Shown here: piece after piece, positions 28,756 through 39,406 of the stretch
How the letters are laid out: every line of letters begins with the position of its first letter
How positions within the stretch are numbered: position 1 is the stretch's first letter
NCBI RefSeq assembly: GCF_024347655.1
Contig: NZ_AP025514.1
Coordinates: forward strand, 992,001 to 1,056,000
Direction of reading: 5' to 3'
DNA length: 64,000 nt
Source: Vibrio toranzoniae
GTDB taxonomy: Bacteria; Pseudomonadota; Gammaproteobacteria; Enterobacterales; Vibrionaceae
The notes under the pieces: model-generated
What the model was told of the DNA's origin: nothing
The model's database searches: none
Seen by the model: the letters and a program-made list of their open reading frames with translations, nothing else
Program-made: the position numbers and the translations under genes

Positions 28756-29832
28756 ATGCGTAACTTTACTTCTAAGCAAGATTTCTGTTCATGGTTGAAT
28801 GAGTTCGAGTCACCTATCCTCATTCCTGAGTGGGCGTTACACCAAAATATCGTCTCTGTTGATCCCCGTGGATCATTTGTTATTACATTGCCTTTCGCTG
28901 CCAATCAGCTTGCTGTTGATCTTGAAGATTGGATTAATGCCCAGATTGAGCAAAAGCTTGTGAGTACTTTCCAATTTCAAGTGAAGGTGAAGCCATCTGC
29001 GTTAGAAACCACGGTTGCGACACCATTGAAGGGCGTGAAGAACATCATTGCCGTGACATCTGCAAAGGGTGGGGTGGGTAAATCGACGACTTCAGTCAAC
29101 CTTGCTTTGGCTTTATCTAAGTCTGGTTCAAAAGTGGGTTTATTGGATGCAGATATCTATGGCCCTTCTGTGCCGATGATGCTTGGCCAATTAGACGCGA
29201 AACCAGAAGTTCAAAATAACAAGTGGATGATGCCAATTGAGGTGCACGGTATTTTCACTCACTCCATTGGTTACCTTGTATCGAAAGATGATGCTGCCAT
29301 TTGGCGTGGCCCAATGGCGGCCAAGGCATTAGGCCAACTTGTTAATGAAACGGTATGGCCAGAGTTGGATTACTTAGTTATCGACATGCCACCGGGCACA
29401 GGGGATATTCAGTTAACATTGTCACAACAGATTCCTGTGACAGGGGCTGTTGTGGTGACTACGCCGCAAGATTTGGCATTAGCCGACGCACGTAAAGGTG
29501 TCGCTATGTTTGATAAAGTAAGTGTGCCAGTAGCAGGACTAGTAGAAAATATGAGCTACCATATCTGTAGCCACTGTGGTGAGAAAGAGCATATCTTTGG
29601 TGCTGGTGGCGCAGAAGCGATGTCAGAAGAGTTTCACCTTGATATCTTGGCGCAAATTCCATTGCATATTGATGTGAGAGAAGACATTGACGCAGGTTGC
29701 CCGACGGTAATACGTCGTCCAGATAGTGAGCATACGCGTCACTATCTAGAACTTGCTGAAAATATCGCTGCGAAAATGTTCTGGACGGGAAAAGCGAGAC
29801 CAGAAGCGATTAACTTTTCGATGGTTGAATAG
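28756..29832 (+). CDS. apbC: Iron-sulfur cluster carrier protein Mrp/ApbC
   Basis: 358-residue deviant-Walker-A ATPase that holds and delivers [4Fe-4S] clusters. The P-loop is TSAKGGVGKSTTSVNLALAL (about residue 105), with PPGTGDIQLT and TTPQDLALADARKGVAMF; the cluster-binding CxxC is ICSHCG in YHICSHCGEKEHIFGAGG. An N-terminal MIP18-like region precedes the ATPase. The ATG at 28756 has a strong aaaaaggag site 5 bases upstream; an in-frame start at 28723 has none. Divergent from metG, as in E. coli. Confidence 0.95.
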   Translation: MRNFTSKQDFCSWLNEFESPILIPEWALHQNIVSVDPRGSFVITLPFAANQLAVDLEDWINAQIEQKLVSTFQFQVKVKPSALETTVATPLKGVKNIIAVTSAKGGVGKSTTSVNLALALSKSGSKVGLLDADIYGPSVPMMLGQLDAKPEVQNNKWMMPIEVHGIFTHSIGYLVSKDDAAIWRGPMAAKALGQLVNETVWPELDYLVIDMPPGTGDIQLTLSQQIPVTGAVVVTTPQDLALADARKGVAMFDKVSVPVAGLVENMSYHICSHCGEKEHIFGAGGAEAMSEEFHLDILAQIPLHIDVREDIDAGCPTVIRRPDSEHTRHYLELAENIAAKMFWTGKARPEAINFSMVE

Positions 29833-30079
29833 CGCGGATCAATGCAAAAAGTATCTAGGTTACCAACATAGCTGTTTGAAGTTGGACAAATAATCATTGG
29901 GGTGCGCAAATAGTTATAAGGGTGCTGTTTGAAAGCAAACGATTGTATTCATGAAATGCATTGATATCATCAATTTGACTGCAATTAGCTAGAATGGCGA
30001 CTAGAATCTATGTTGTTTAGCCCCTATAATCAGGCGGTTTATCTATTCCCACCACCAAACCATATCGGGTGCAAAATTA

Positions 30080-30721
30080 ATGTCTGATAATAATCAATGT
30101 GTCATCGTAGGTATCGCTGGCGCTTCAGCTTCAGGAAAAAGTCTGATTGCTAGTACGATTTATAATGAGCTGCGCGAAAAAGTAGGCGACCATCAAATTG
30201 GTGTTATCACGGAAGATTGCTATTACAGCGACCAAAGTCACTTGAGTATGGAAGAGCGTGTTAAAACTAACTACGATCACCCAAATGCATTAGATCATGA
30301 TCTTTTATGTGAACATCTACAGCAGCTAATGAGTGGCAATGCCGTAGAAGTTCCTGAATACAGTTACACTGAGCACACACGTACTTCTGAAACGACTACA
30401 CTTACACCTAAGAAAGTGATCATTTTAGAAGGTATTCTGCTATTAACAGACCCGCGTCTTCGTAACCTAATGCACGCAAGTGTTTTTATGGATACACCGT
30501 TAGACATCTGTCTATTGCGTCGTGTTAAACGTGATGTAGAAGAGCGTGGACGTACAATGGATACTGTACTTAAACAATATCAAAAAACAGTGCGTCCAAT
30601 GTTCATGCAGTTTATCGAGCCTTCGAAACAACATGCAGACATCATCGTTCCTCGTGGTGGTAAAAATCGTATTGCGATTGATGTGTTAAAAGCGCACATT
30701 GCGAAGTTGTTGAAGTCTTAA
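30080..30721 (+). CDS. udk: Uridine kinase Udk
   Basis: 213-residue cytosolic kinase of the pyrimidine salvage pathway: phosphorylates uridine and cytidine. P-loop [17 protein letters not shown] at the N-terminus, then [29 protein letters not shown], the lid region [13 protein letters not shown], and [16 protein letters not shown] near the end. Length matches the 213 of E. coli. Upstream are 247 bases without recognisable features; downstream a terminator, then asmA. Confidence 0.96.
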   Translation: MSDNNQCVIVGIAGASASGKSLIASTIYNELREKVGDHQIGVITEDCYYSDQSHLSMEERVKTNYDHPNALDHDLLCEHLQQLMSGNAVEVPEYSYTEHTRTSETTTLTPKKVIILEGILLLTDPRLRNLMHASVFMDTPLDICLLRRVKRDVEERGRTMDTVLKQYQKTVRPMFMQFIEPSKQHADIIVPRGGKNRIAIDVLKAHIAKLLKS

Positions 30722-30774
30722 TCGAATAAAACTTTAGCCTAAGTGACTCACTTAGCTTTATTTTTTACCGAATC

Positions 30775-30805
30775 AGTGGCACTTTTATAGTGCCACTTTC
30801 TTTTT
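30775..30805 (+). terminator. Terminator of udk
   Basis: Perfect 8-bp stem agtggcac/gtgccact, seven-base loop, then ttctttttt. A weaker hairpin ctaagtg/cacttag with a T-rich tail precedes it at about 30737-30766. Confidence 0.88.
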
Positions 30806-30823
30806 GGAATCTAAGCAAGGAAT

Positions 30824-32956
30824 ATGCGGATGAAGAAACTACTCATTTTCGTAGCCGTACCAGTATTTGTTGTCATTGCAGCAGTTCTGGCACTAGTGTT
30901 GTTAGTGAATCCTAACCAATTTAAGCCATTAATTGTCGAACAAGCCCAGAAACACACCGGCCTAGAGCTAGTGATCGAGGGCGATATCAGCTGGCAATTT
31001 TTCCCATCGATTGGCTTTGAACTTGGTCAAACTGAATTACGTAATCCTGAAGGGTTTACCCAACCGAACTTATTTAAGGTTGATACCGTTGGCGTTGATG
31101 TTTCGGTTACTCCGTTATTTAGCAATCAATTAGAGATTGGCAACATTACTCTAGACGGCGCAGAGTTCTATTTGGAAACGCTTAAAGATGGCCGTAAGAA
31201 TATCGATGCACTAACACAAGCGGCAGCACCTCAAGAGTCAGAGCCGGTAGCAGATACAACGGCTGAGTCAGCCTCAGTACCTCAAGAAAAAAGTGCGGCT
31301 GAAGCTTCTAATTGGACGATCAATCTTGCAGGTGTCACCATCTCAAACGCACTGTTTGAAATGGACGACAAGCAAGCCGGTTCATTCACTAAGTTATACG
31401 ATGTATCTTTGAATTTGTCTGAGTTCGCCGTAGATACATGGACAACCGCAACTTTTGCCGCTTCTGGCGAAAATAACCAACAGAAATTCTCTGCAAATGG
31501 CAGTGCTGAATTTAAACTAGCGGAAGGCTTCGCTAGTTACGCGCTACGCAATATTGATCTAAACGCCAAGTTTAATGACCCTGCTACATCAATTGACTCC
31601 GCAAAAATTGGTTTAGATACATTTGAGTTCGATAAGGTAAGCCAACTGACTTACGCGGTGGTAGGTAAAGCGGCTGGTCTTGATCTCGACCTGAAAGGTA
31701 GCGGTGAACTAACCGTCGATAGCGCGATTTCAACAGTGGCACTGAATAAGCTAACGCTAGACTCAACATTCAAAGGTGACACGCTTCCTCAGTCACCAAT
31801 GAAAGTCGATATGTTGTCTGATTTGAGCTTTGACCTAACTAAGAGTCATTTGAGCTTCGTGTTAGAGAAGCTACAAGCTAACGCTATCGCGTTAGACGGT
31901 AAAGCAGACGTAACCCTGTCTGAAGTTCCAAAGATTCGTTTCTCTCTTCATAGCCCGAACATCGACCTTGATGAGTTCTTGGGCTTAGGTAATACGCCAG
32001 AAACGGAGAGCACGGCTCCTTCTGGTTCTGCTGCTGGTTCAACTCCAAAACCAGGTAGATCAGCGCCTGCGAAAGAAGTGGAACCTGATCTGTCTGCGTT
32101 GAAAACGTTAGACGTGAAAGGTGATATCACGATTGATAAGTTCAAGGCGAGCAATGCGAAAATGCAGAATGTTAAAACAGCATTTTCGGTTAACCGTGGT
32201 ATCGCAGAGCTAACCTCATTCACATCAAACCTTTACCAAGGCTCTATTTCTGCGACAGCTAAGTTAGACGCACGTAAAACACCGGCGACTTACACGGCTA
32301 ACAAGAAAATTAAAGGCGTGAAGGTTCAGCCTTTACTGGTGGACGTTGCGAACAACGATATGCTGGAAGGTACCGGTAATATTGATGTTAACGTTAAAGG
32401 TAAAAGCCTGACTCCGACTGGTATTAAGAAAAACTTAGTTGGCACAATCGTGATTAATTTTGAAGATGGTGCGGTAAATGGCATCAACGTTGCTCAACTG
32501 ATTCGAGAAAACTACGCTAAGATCAAAGGCGAAAAAGTCGAAAGCAAAGGAGAGGCTCAGAAAACGGATTTCAGTGCAATGAAAGCGACGCTGAAGGTCG
32601 ACAAAGGTTGGGTTTCAACGAACGACTTGTCGGCACAGTCGCCACTACTGCGCGTTACTGGCCAAGGTAAAGCGAACTTCATTAATGAAACGGTCGACTT
32701 TCTCGTTCGTACATCGATAGTGGGTTCGCTTGAAGGTCAGGGCGGTAAGAGTATTGATGATCTGAAAGATGTCACTATCCCAATAAAGGTGACTGGCCAG
32801 TGGGCTGATCCGAAATTCGCGCTTGTTTTTGATGATGTACTGAAACAAAAAGCACAAAAAGAAGTTGACCGTGGTGTAGAAAAGCTAACAGATAAGATTA
32901 AAGATAAAAAAACCAAAGAAGCGGTAGATGGTTTGTTGAAAGGTTTGTTTAACTAA
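30824..32956 (+). CDS. asmA: AsmA family protein
   Basis: 710-residue periplasm-facing protein anchored by one N-terminal helix (about residues 5-27, LIFVAVPVFVVIAAVLALVL). The AsmA start region VLLVNPNQFKPLIVEQAQKH and GLELVIEGDISWQFFPSIGF is typical, and the C-terminal AsmA_2-like segment has GTGNIDVNVKGKSLT, NINVAQLIRE-like GINVAQLIRENYAK and LLRVTGQGKANFINE. AsmA-like proteins are thought to bridge membranes and move phospholipids; in E. coli AsmA affects outer-membrane assembly. An Ala/Pro/Ser linker (about 395-420) separates domains. Two ATG codons (30824, 30830) are possible starts. Confidence 0.9.
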   Translation: MRMKKLLIFVAVPVFVVIAAVLALVLLVNPNQFKPLIVEQAQKHTGLELVIEGDISWQFFPSIGFELGQTELRNPEGFTQPNLFKVDTVGVDVSVTPLFSNQLEIGNITLDGAEFYLETLKDGRKNIDALTQAAAPQESEPVADTTAESASVPQEKSAAEASNWTINLAGVTISNALFEMDDKQAGSFTKLYDVSLNLSEFAVDTWTTATFAASGENNQQKFSANGSAEFKLAEGFASYALRNIDLNAKFNDPATSIDSAKIGLDTFEFDKVSQLTYAVVGKAAGLDLDLKGSGELTVDSAISTVALNKLTLDSTFKGDTLPQSPMKVDMLSDLSFDLTKSHLSFVLEKLQANAIALDGKADVTLSEVPKIRFSLHSPNIDLDEFLGLGNTPETESTAPSGSAAGSTPKPGRSAPAKEVEPDLSALKTLDVKGDITIDKFKASNAKMQNVKTAFSVNRGIAELTSFTSNLYQGSISATAKLDARKTPATYTANKKIKGVKVQPLLVDVANNDMLEGTGNIDVNVKGKSLTPTGIKKNLVGTIVINFEDGAVNGINVAQLIRENYAKIKGEKVESKGEAQKTDFSAMKATLKVDKGWVSTNDLSAQSPLLRVTGQGKANFINETVDFLVRTSIVGSLEGQGGKSIDDLKDVTIPIKVTGQWADPKFALVFDDVLKQKAQKEVDRGVEKLTDKIKDKKTKEAVDGLLKGLFN

Positions 32957-32980
32957 TCTTTATCTCATTTGAAAACGAAT

Positions 32981-33016
32981 AAAGCGTCATTCCTGTTGTA
33001 GGAATGGCGCTTTTTT
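32981..33016 (+). terminator. Terminator of asmA
   Basis: 13-position stem aagcgtcattcct/aggaatggcgctt with one G-U pair, six-T tail. Confidence 0.9.
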
Positions 33017-33065
33017 GTTCTCGCGTTGGCAATAATCAAGAGACTTCCTGTGACACTCGTCTCTA

Positions 33066-33164
33066 GTCCTAGGAAGTGACGACAGTGTGGTTGTCACTCC
33101 TAGATAATTGAGGACAACCGTCATCCTCGAGAGGGGCGAATGACCGAGTCGAGGATGACGGTTG
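33066..33164. repeat. REP-like double hairpin element between asmA and btuR
   Basis: Two adjacent palindromes. The first, 33069-33103, pairs ctaggaagtgac with gtcactcctag (one bulged base). The second, 33115-33164, is a perfect 16-bp stem (caaccgtcatcctcga against its complement) around an 18-base loop rich in G. No T-run follows, so these are not ordinary terminators. The layout is that of REP/MITE-like intergenic elements. Confidence 0.5.
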
Positions 33165-33171
33165 AATGCGA

Positions 33172-33777
33172 TTACCAGTCGACGCCTTGTAGCGCTTTAA
33201 CTCCAGATTCGAAAGCGTGCTTCACGTTACGAACTTCAGATACCGTATCTGCCATCTCTGTTAGAGTACGGTGAGCACCACGGCCTGTAATGATTACAGA
33301 CTGCATCTTCGGACGGTTATTCAACGCTTCAACCACTTCATCCAGTTCGATGTAGCCATAACTTACCATGTAGGTTAACTCATCAAACAGAATTACATCA
33401 ATCGACTCGTCAGCCAGCATGCGTTGACACTCTTTCCATACGCGCTGTGCGGCTTCAATATCTTGAGCTTTGTTTTGAGTTTCCCACGTAAAACCGGTGC
33501 CCATGACTTGGAACTCTACATCGAGTTTTTGCAGAACGTTCTTTTCGCCGTTATCCCAAGTGCCTTTAACAAACTGAGCAACGGCACACTTCTTACCGTG
33601 ACCCACTGCGCGAGTAATGGTGCCGAAGCCTGATGTTGACTTGCCTTTACCGTTGCCAGTGATCACCAATAATAGGCCTTTAACTTCTTGTGCTGCAGCG
33701 ACACGTGCATCGACTTGTTCTTTTACTTTTTGTTGTCTTGCTTTATGGCGTTGTTCTTTGTTGTCTTCGGTCGACAT
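33172..33777 (-). CDS. btuR: Cob(I)alamin adenosyltransferase (CobA/BtuR type)
   Basis: 201 residues. It transfers the adenosyl group of ATP to cobalamin or cobinamide. The P-loop LLLVITGNGKGKSTSGFGTI, the AQFVKGTWDNGEKNVL segment, the Walker-B-like DVILFDELTYMVSYGY and the end VITGRGAHRTLTEMADTVSE are those of the CobA/CobO/BtuR family. The ATG at 33777 (MSTEDNKEQRHKARQQKVKE) has aaagga 5 bases upstream; longer in-frame extension to 33840 would overlap the neighbour's promoter. No cobalamin synthesis genes are nearby, so a salvage role is likely. Confidence 0.95.
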   Translation of the reverse strand: MSTEDNKEQRHKARQQKVKEQVDARVAAAQEVKGLLLVITGNGKGKSTSGFGTITRAVGHGKKCAVAQFVKGTWDNGEKNVLQKLDVEFQVMGTGFTWETQNKAQDIEAAQRVWKECQRMLADESIDVILFDELTYMVSYGYIELDEVVEALNNRPKMQSVIITGRGAHRTLTEMADTVSEVRNVKHAFESGVKALQGVDW

Positions 33778-33861
33778 AACAAATCCTTTTAAGTTGTGAT
33801 TACGCCTATCATAGCCTAACTTAACGATAGCAAAAACCATCGGAAGAACAGGTGATTACGG

Positions 33862-34311
33862 ATGAAAAAGATACTCGTGGTTTGCATGGGGAATATTTGT
33901 CGCTCGCCAACTGGTGAGGCGGTACTCAGAAAGAGAGCACAACAGCTTAATATTGATGTTGCGGTCGACTCTGCGGGGACGATTGGTTTTCATCAAGGAA
34001 ACCCGCCAGACTCACGCTCCAAAGCGGCAGGCGAGAAGCGAGGCTACAGTTTCGAAGGTATTACGTCACGCAAAGTCATGATGAATGACTTTGAAGAGTT
34101 TGATCTAATACTCGCGGCTGATAAGGCGAATTTAGATGACTTAATGAGCCAGTGTCCGGCTCATCTGCAATACAAGATTGCGCTGTTTTTGAGTTTTGGC
34201 GAGTCGCAGTATCAAGAGGTACCCGATCCGTATTATGGCGAAGGGAATGGTTTTGAGTTGGTTTTGGATTTAATTGAAGAGTCCAGTGAAGCGATTCTGC
34301 GTTCGATTTAA
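33862..34311 (+). CDS. Low-molecular-weight protein-tyrosine phosphatase
   Basis: 149-residue cytosolic phosphatase. The catalytic P-loop C8-X5-R14 (VVCMGNICRSPTGEAVLR) is near the N-terminus and the general-acid aspartate is in VPDPYYGEGNGFELVLDLIE. Family members may act on bacterial tyrosine kinases of capsule or exopolysaccharide systems (Wzb type), but no such kinase is nearby, so the target is unknown. It is divergent from btuR with an 84-base gap. Confidence 0.92.
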   Translation: MKKILVVCMGNICRSPTGEAVLRKRAQQLNIDVAVDSAGTIGFHQGNPPDSRSKAAGEKRGYSFEGITSRKVMMNDFEEFDLILAADKANLDDLMSQCPAHLQYKIALFLSFGESQYQEVPDPYYGEGNGFELVLDLIEESSEAILRSI

Positions 34312-34358
34312 TGTCGAAGTTATGTTCAGCATCTGAGTGAACAGTAACTCACAGATAT

Positions 34359-34394
34359 AAAAAAGGCCGGCATTCAATTCAATGTCGGCCTTCT
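34359..34394. terminator. Bidirectional terminator between the LMW phosphatase and sulP
   Basis: 12-bp stem aaggccggcatt/aatgtcggcctt (one G-U pair), six-base loop. The T-run is better on the minus strand, favouring the SulP gene. Confidence 0.85.
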
Positions 34395-34422
34395 TAAATC
34401 TAGCTTTAAGCTATGGCTAAGA

Positions 34423-35970
34423 TTACTTAGACATTACTTTGTAGATTGGGTCTTCTGCAACGTTTGCTTCAACCAAGCTACCTGCTTTGTGTAGCATAGT
34501 GACGCAGTCTTGGCTTAGGTGGCGAAGGTGAAGCGTTTTACCTTGTGCTGCGTAACGCTCAGCAATCGTATCAATCGCTTCAATAGCAGAGTGGTCAGTA
34601 ACGCGTGAGTTTGCGAAATCAACGATAACATCTTGTGGATCGTTGTATGCGTCAAATAACTCAAGGAAGTTAGCCGTTGAACCAAAGAAGATTGGGCCAT
34701 TAACTTTGTACTCTTTAGAGCCTTTGCCGTTTACCGATGTGTCTGCGTAGATATGCTTAGCATGTTGCCATGCAAACATCAGTGCTGAGGCAATAACACC
34801 CACAAATACAGCAACCGCAAGATCCGTCATTACAGTTACAACCGTAACAAGAACGATAACGAAGAAGTCTTGCTTAGGTACGCGACGTGCAAGCTTGAAG
34901 GTTGCCCATTCGAATGTACCGATAACAACCATAAACATGACACCCACTAGCGCTGCTAGAGGGATCATTTCGATAAGCGCAGAGCCGAATAGGATGAACA
35001 TCAGTAGTGCAACGGCAGCAACGATACCAGAAAGACGACCACGACCACCTGAGTTTACGTTGATCATCGATTGACCGATCATCGCACAACCACCCATCGC
35101 GCCAAATACTGAACACGTCACGTTAGCCATACCTTGACCAACACATTCACGGTTAGATTGACCACGAGTGTTTGTCATTTCGTCTAGTACGGTTAGCGTC
35201 AGTAGTGATTCAATTAGACCAATCGCAGCAAGAATCACGGCGTATGGTAGGATGATGTATAGCGTTTCTAGGCTAAACGGTACTGCTGGAATCGAGAATG
35301 TTGGTAGAGAGCCCGCTAGTGTTGCTGCTTCGTCACCAGACATAGTGCGTAAGAAATCAACAACAGTACGAGTTTCTAGGTCAAGGCCAACAACCAAAGC
35401 GGTTACCGTCACAATAGCAACCAATGACGATGGTACCGCTGTTGTTAGTTTAGGTAGAAAGTGGATGATAGCCATAGTCAGTGCAACAAGGCCTAACATC
35501 AGTGTCATTTGACCACTTGGTAACCAAGTTAGTGCACCTGTTACGTCTGGTGCCTTAAATTGTCCAAGCTGCGCTAGGAAGATAACGATCGCTAAGCCGT
35601 TCACGAAACCAATCATTACTGGGTGCGGAACGATACGGATGAATTTACCTAGCTTAAATACACCCGCTGCAATTTGCAGAAGGCCGGCTAGCATAACTGC
35701 CGCAAATAGGTATTGAACGCCATGGGTTGCTACTAGGCTCACCATTACAACAGCCATTGCGCCAGTTGCACCAGAAATCATACCTGGACGACCGCCGAAG
35801 ACAGAAGTAATTAAACCTACGATGAATGCAGCGTATAGACCAACCATTGGGTCAACGCCTGCAACAAAGGCGAATGCTACGGCTTCAGGTACCAGAGCTA
35901 GGGCTACTGTAAGACCTGAAAGCACATCATTCTTTACAGAGTGCTTTGAAAATTGTGGGAATTCGAACAT
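34423..35970 (-). CDS. SulP family anion transporter with STAS domain
   Basis: 515-residue inner-membrane protein, about 10-12 helices followed by a cytosolic STAS domain from about residue 420 ([40 protein letters not shown]). Membrane-domain motifs include [40 protein letters not shown] and [20 protein letters not shown]. SulP members carry sulfate, bicarbonate or dicarboxylates. The substrate cannot be read from sequence; bicarbonate or sulfate are both plausible for a marine bacterium. No operon partner. Confidence 0.9.
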   Translation of the reverse strand: MFEFPQFSKHSVKNDVLSGLTVALALVPEAVAFAFVAGVDPMVGLYAAFIVGLITSVFGGRPGMISGATGAMAVVMVSLVATHGVQYLFAAVMLAGLLQIAAGVFKLGKFIRIVPHPVMIGFVNGLAIVIFLAQLGQFKAPDVTGALTWLPSGQMTLMLGLVALTMAIIHFLPKLTTAVPSSLVAIVTVTALVVGLDLETRTVVDFLRTMSGDEAATLAGSLPTFSIPAVPFSLETLYIILPYAVILAAIGLIESLLTLTVLDEMTNTRGQSNRECVGQGMANVTCSVFGAMGGCAMIGQSMINVNSGGRGRLSGIVAAVALLMFILFGSALIEMIPLAALVGVMFMVVIGTFEWATFKLARRVPKQDFFVIVLVTVVTVMTDLAVAVFVGVIASALMFAWQHAKHIYADTSVNGKGSKEYKVNGPIFFGSTANFLELFDAYNDPQDVIVDFANSRVTDHSAIEAIDTIAERYAAQGKTLHLRHLSQDCVTMLHKAGSLVEANVAEDPIYKVMSK

Positions 35971-36166
35971 GTTTGCTCAGCTATGCTTAAGATGGATGTA
36001 CCCGACACGAGTGTATTGCGTAGCCAAACAGTGATGGAAAAGAGCGGCAATAGCGAAGTGTCGAAAAGATAAGTGCGCGAATGCTACCCAAAAATGTGAT
36101 TAAGTTCAAGGTTGAACCTAACTTTGAGTAATATATCTATTAATTTTTATTCAATTAGAAGATATG

Positions 36167-36194
36167 AAAAAGGCTGCTTTAATAAGCAGCCTTT
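36167..36194 (-). terminator. Terminator of rne
   Basis: Perfect 11-bp stem aaaggctgctt/aagcagccttt, four-base loop, T-run on the minus strand, just downstream of the rne stop. Confidence 0.9.
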
Positions 36195-36229
36195 GATTCG
36201 ATTTTCTAGTGATTACTTAGCAGTAAACG

Positions 36230-39200
36230 CTAGTAGTGTGGCTTAGTCATGCCTGCGCCAGCTTTGTTCGACGCTACCTGACTGCCTGCACCTTTCGGTA
36301 CAAAGCGCTCAGTACGGAATGGAGCAGCAACAACTTCAATCTCTTTGATCTCTTGAGGACCAGGAGCTTTAGTCATTGGCGAACCCGCTTGTTTCTTAGC
36401 AGCTGCCACTTTTGGTGTTGCTTCTGAAGCTGGTGCTTCTACCACAGGAGCTTCTTCAACTTTCACACTTTCAGCTTTAGGCGCTTCAACTGCTTTTGTT
36501 GGTTCAACGACAGCAGTTTCAACAACTGGTGCTTCAACTACGACTTCTTCTGCTTTCACAGTTTCAACCGGAGCTTGTTCAACTTCCACACTTTCAGCTT
36601 TAAGCGTTTCAACTTTTTGTGCTTCAACAACTGGAGCTTCTTCAACTACAGCAGGAGTCTCAGCTACTTGAGCTTCAACAGCAGCTTCTTCGCGACGGAT
36701 AATCACTTTGCCCATAGCCAGTTCAGGGCATGCAAAGCCGCCTGCCATTGCTGCGTTGCTTTGTGATGCAGTTTCTAGAGCGGCATGCTGTTCTTGAATA
36801 GATGTTTGCTCTTCAACAGCCACTTGAACTTCAGCCACTTCAGGTTTTGCCTGTTTGTGGTGAGGTTTTGGAATGAAGCGAGGCATCACTTTACCCATAG
36901 CCATCTCTGGAGAAGCTACACCACCTTTACGTAGGCGGAATGGGTTAGGGCGACGATCACGACCGCGACGACGACGTTGACCACTTGCACGTAGGTGACG
37001 TGGAGAACGACGGTTACGACGTTGCTTCGGTTCTTCCTGTTCAGTTTGCTCAGCATTTGCTTGAGTTGCTTCTACTTGCTCTGCAACTTTTTGCTCTTGA
37101 ACGACTGATTGCTCTTTCGAAACAGATTGCTCTTTTGCAACAGCTTGTTCTTTTGAAGCGTTTTCTGTCGCTTCAGCTTGAGCTTGTTGGTCTTTAACAC
37201 GAACTTGTTTGTTCAGTTTACGACGCTGACGACGTTCTTTAATCTTAGCTGCTTTTGCTTCAGGCTTAGCCTTAGGCGCTTCTGGTTTATCAGCTTGAGC
37301 TTCTGCCGCTAGCTGTAGACCTTCTTCTGCTAATTTAGATGGCGCTTGCTCATCGCGTTGCTTATGCTCATCGCGTGGTTTGTTACGACGATCTTGCTTA
37401 GGCTTACGAGGCTGACGATTTTGCTGTGGAGCTGCTTCTTTCTGCTCTTCAGGCTTCTCGTCACGAGCTGGCTTACGACGACGTTTGTTGTCACGGTTTT
37501 CGTTACGATTGTCACCGCGCTCGCTACGTTCACCACGTTGGTTACGACGACGGTTATCGTTACGATCACGGCGCTGACGATTGCCGTTGTTTCGATTGTT
37601 TTTAGGTTTTTCTTCTTCTTTTTTCTCTTCTTGTGCTTCTTGCTTCTCTTCTTGATCTGCAGAGCTAAAGAGGAAACTACCGATAGCTTTGAAGAAACGA
37701 CCAATCAGGCCTGGCTCTTGAGTCGTTGCCGGCTCAGCTTTCTTCTTCTCTACCGCTTTAGGTGCTGGATCCGAAGATGGAGATGGTGCTGATTGAGCTG
37801 GAGCTGCAAAACCTTTCAGAGCTGGCTCTTCAAGTTTTTTAGGACGAACAGTCTGTTCTGCTGGTTCTTTGCTTTCCGCTTCTTTTAGAGCTTCTAGCTT
37901 GTTAGGCAGTAGGTAAGACAGTAGATCAAACTCTTCACCTTCACGTACACGGATAACCTCAAAATGCGGTGTTTCCATGTCAGAGTTAGGTACAACAGTG
38001 ATCTTAACTTCTTGGTTCTTCTCGATGTGATTTACTGAGCGACGTTTCTCGTTCAATAGGTAAGAAGCGATAGGAACAGGGACTACAGCAAGAACTTGCG
38101 CAGTGTTGTCTTTTAGCGCTTCTTCTTCAATCAGACGTAGAACAGACAGTGCTAGAGATTCGTTATCACGAACAACACCAGTACCTGTACAACGAGGACA
38201 AATGTGGTGGCTTGCTTCTGCTAGTGATGGGCTCAAACGTTGGCGAGACATCTCTAGAAGACCAAAGCGAGAAATACGACCAATCTGAACACGTGCGCGA
38301 TCTAAACGAACGGCATCACGTAGACGGCTTTCTACTTCGCGTTGGTGGCGAACCGGAGTCATATCGATAAAGTCGATTACAACAAGACCACCTAGGTCAC
38401 GTAGACGTAATTGACGTGCAATTTCATCGGCCGCTTCTAGGTTAGTGTTTAGCGCTGTTTCTTCGATATCGCCGCCCTTTGTTGCACGAGCAGAGTTAAT
38501 ATCGATAGAAGTTAGAGCTTCTGTTGGGTCGATTACGATAGAACCACCAGATGGAAGGCGAACTTCACGTTGGAAAGCAGATTCGATCTGGCTTTCAATC
38601 TGGTAATGGCTGAATAGTGGAACTTCACCATCGTATTTCTTAACGCGATTCATGAAATCTGGGCGTATTAATTGAATGTGCGCTTGTGCACGTTCAAAAA
38701 TTGTATTGCTATCGATTAGAATCTCGCCAATATCACGACGTAGGTAGTCACGAATCGCGCGAACAATAACGTTACTTTCTTGGTGGATTAGGAAAGGAGC
38801 TGCATTTGAATCAGAAGCTTGCTTGATAGCGCCCCAGTGATTCAATAGCACATTAAGATCCCACTCTAACTCTTCCGCACTTTTGCCAACACCAGCTGTA
38901 CGCACGATTAAACCCATACCTTGAGGAAGTTCAAGAGTGCTTAATGCTGCTTTCAGTTGAGTGCGTTCATCACCTTCGATACGACGAGAAATACCGCCAG
39001 CACGAGGGTTATTAGGCATAAGAACTAAGTAACTACCTGCCAAAGAGATGAAAGTTGTCAGTGCAGCACCTTTGCTACCACGTTCTTCTTTCTCTACTTG
39101 TACGATTACTTCTTGGCCTTCTTTTAGCACTTCTTTAATGCTAGGACGGCCTTGATATGTATAACCTTCAGGGAAGTATTCGCGGGCAATTTCTTTAAGA

Positions 39201-39406
39201 GGGAGGAAACCGTGACGTTCTGCGCCGTAATCAACAAATGCCGCTTCTAGGCTTGGCTCAATACGGGTAATACGTCCTTTGTAGATATTCGCTTTTTTTG
39301 ACTCGTGACCTGGACTTTCGATATCGAGATCGAACAGTCGCTGGCCATCAACCAAAGCGACACGCAACTCTTCTTTTTGAGTTGCGTTAATTAACATTCT
39401 TTTCAT
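36230..39406 (-). CDS. rne: Ribonuclease E
   Basis: 1058 residues, the degradosome scaffold and main mRNA/rRNA endonuclease. N-terminal catalytic half (about 1-530): [21 protein letters not shown]1 domain, 5' sensor, DNase-I-like active site with aspartates in [18 protein letters not shown] and [11 protein letters not shown], and Zn-link CPRCTGTG. The C-terminal half is disordered: membrane-anchor-like helix [16 protein letters not shown] (about 565-580), Arg-rich RNA-binding region, an AR2-like [20 protein letters not shown], two ASPELA-type motifs (about 825 and 887) and Val/Glu/Ala repeats. E. coli has one such motif, in the enolase-binding segment. Confidence 0.96.
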   Translation of the reverse strand: MKRMLINATQKEELRVALVDGQRLFDLDIESPGHESKKANIYKGRITRIEPSLEAAFVDYGAERHGFLPLKEIAREYFPEGYTYQGRPSIKEVLKEGQEVIVQVEKEERGSKGAALTTFISLAGSYLVLMPNNPRAGGISRRIEGDERTQLKAALSTLELPQGMGLIVRTAGVGKSAEELEWDLNVLLNHWGAIKQASDSNAAPFLIHQESNVIVRAIRDYLRRDIGEILIDSNTIFERAQAHIQLIRPDFMNRVKKYDGEVPLFSHYQIESQIESAFQREVRLPSGGSIVIDPTEALTSIDINSARATKGGDIEETALNTNLEAADEIARQLRLRDLGGLVVIDFIDMTPVRHQREVESRLRDAVRLDRARVQIGRISRFGLLEMSRQRLSPSLAEASHHICPRCTGTGVVRDNESLALSVLRLIEEEALKDNTAQVLAVVPVPIASYLLNEKRRSVNHIEKNQEVKITVVPNSDMETPHFEVIRVREGEEFDLLSYLLPNKLEALKEAESKEPAEQTVRPKKLEEPALKGFAAPAQSAPSPSSDPAPKAVEKKKAEPATTQEPGLIGRFFKAIGSFLFSSADQEEKQEAQEEKKEEEKPKNNRNNGNRQRRDRNDNRRRNQRGERSERGDNRNENRDNKRRRKPARDEKPEEQKEAAPQQNRQPRKPKQDRRNKPRDEHKQRDEQAPSKLAEEGLQLAAEAQADKPEAPKAKPEAKAAKIKERRQRRKLNKQVRVKDQQAQAEATENASKEQAVAKEQSVSKEQSVVQEQKVAEQVEATQANAEQTEQEEPKQRRNRRSPRHLRASGQRRRRGRDRRPNPFRLRKGGVASPEMAMGKVMPRFIPKPHHKQAKPEVAEVQVAVEEQTSIQEQHAALETASQSNAAMAGGFACPELAMGKVIIRREEAAVEAQVAETPAVVEEAPVVEAQKVETLKAESVEVEQAPVETVKAEEVVVEAPVVETAVVEPTKAVEAPKAESVKVEEAPVVEAPASEATPKVAAAKKQAGSPMTKAPGPQEIKEIEVVAAPFRTERFVPKGAGSQVASNKAGAGMTKPHY

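Noticed and set aside
37330..37792. Long ORFs on both strands in the rne C-terminal region
   Set aside because: Low-complexity Arg/Glu/Lys coding produces open alternative frames rich in Val/Thr/Phe; no ribosome sites.
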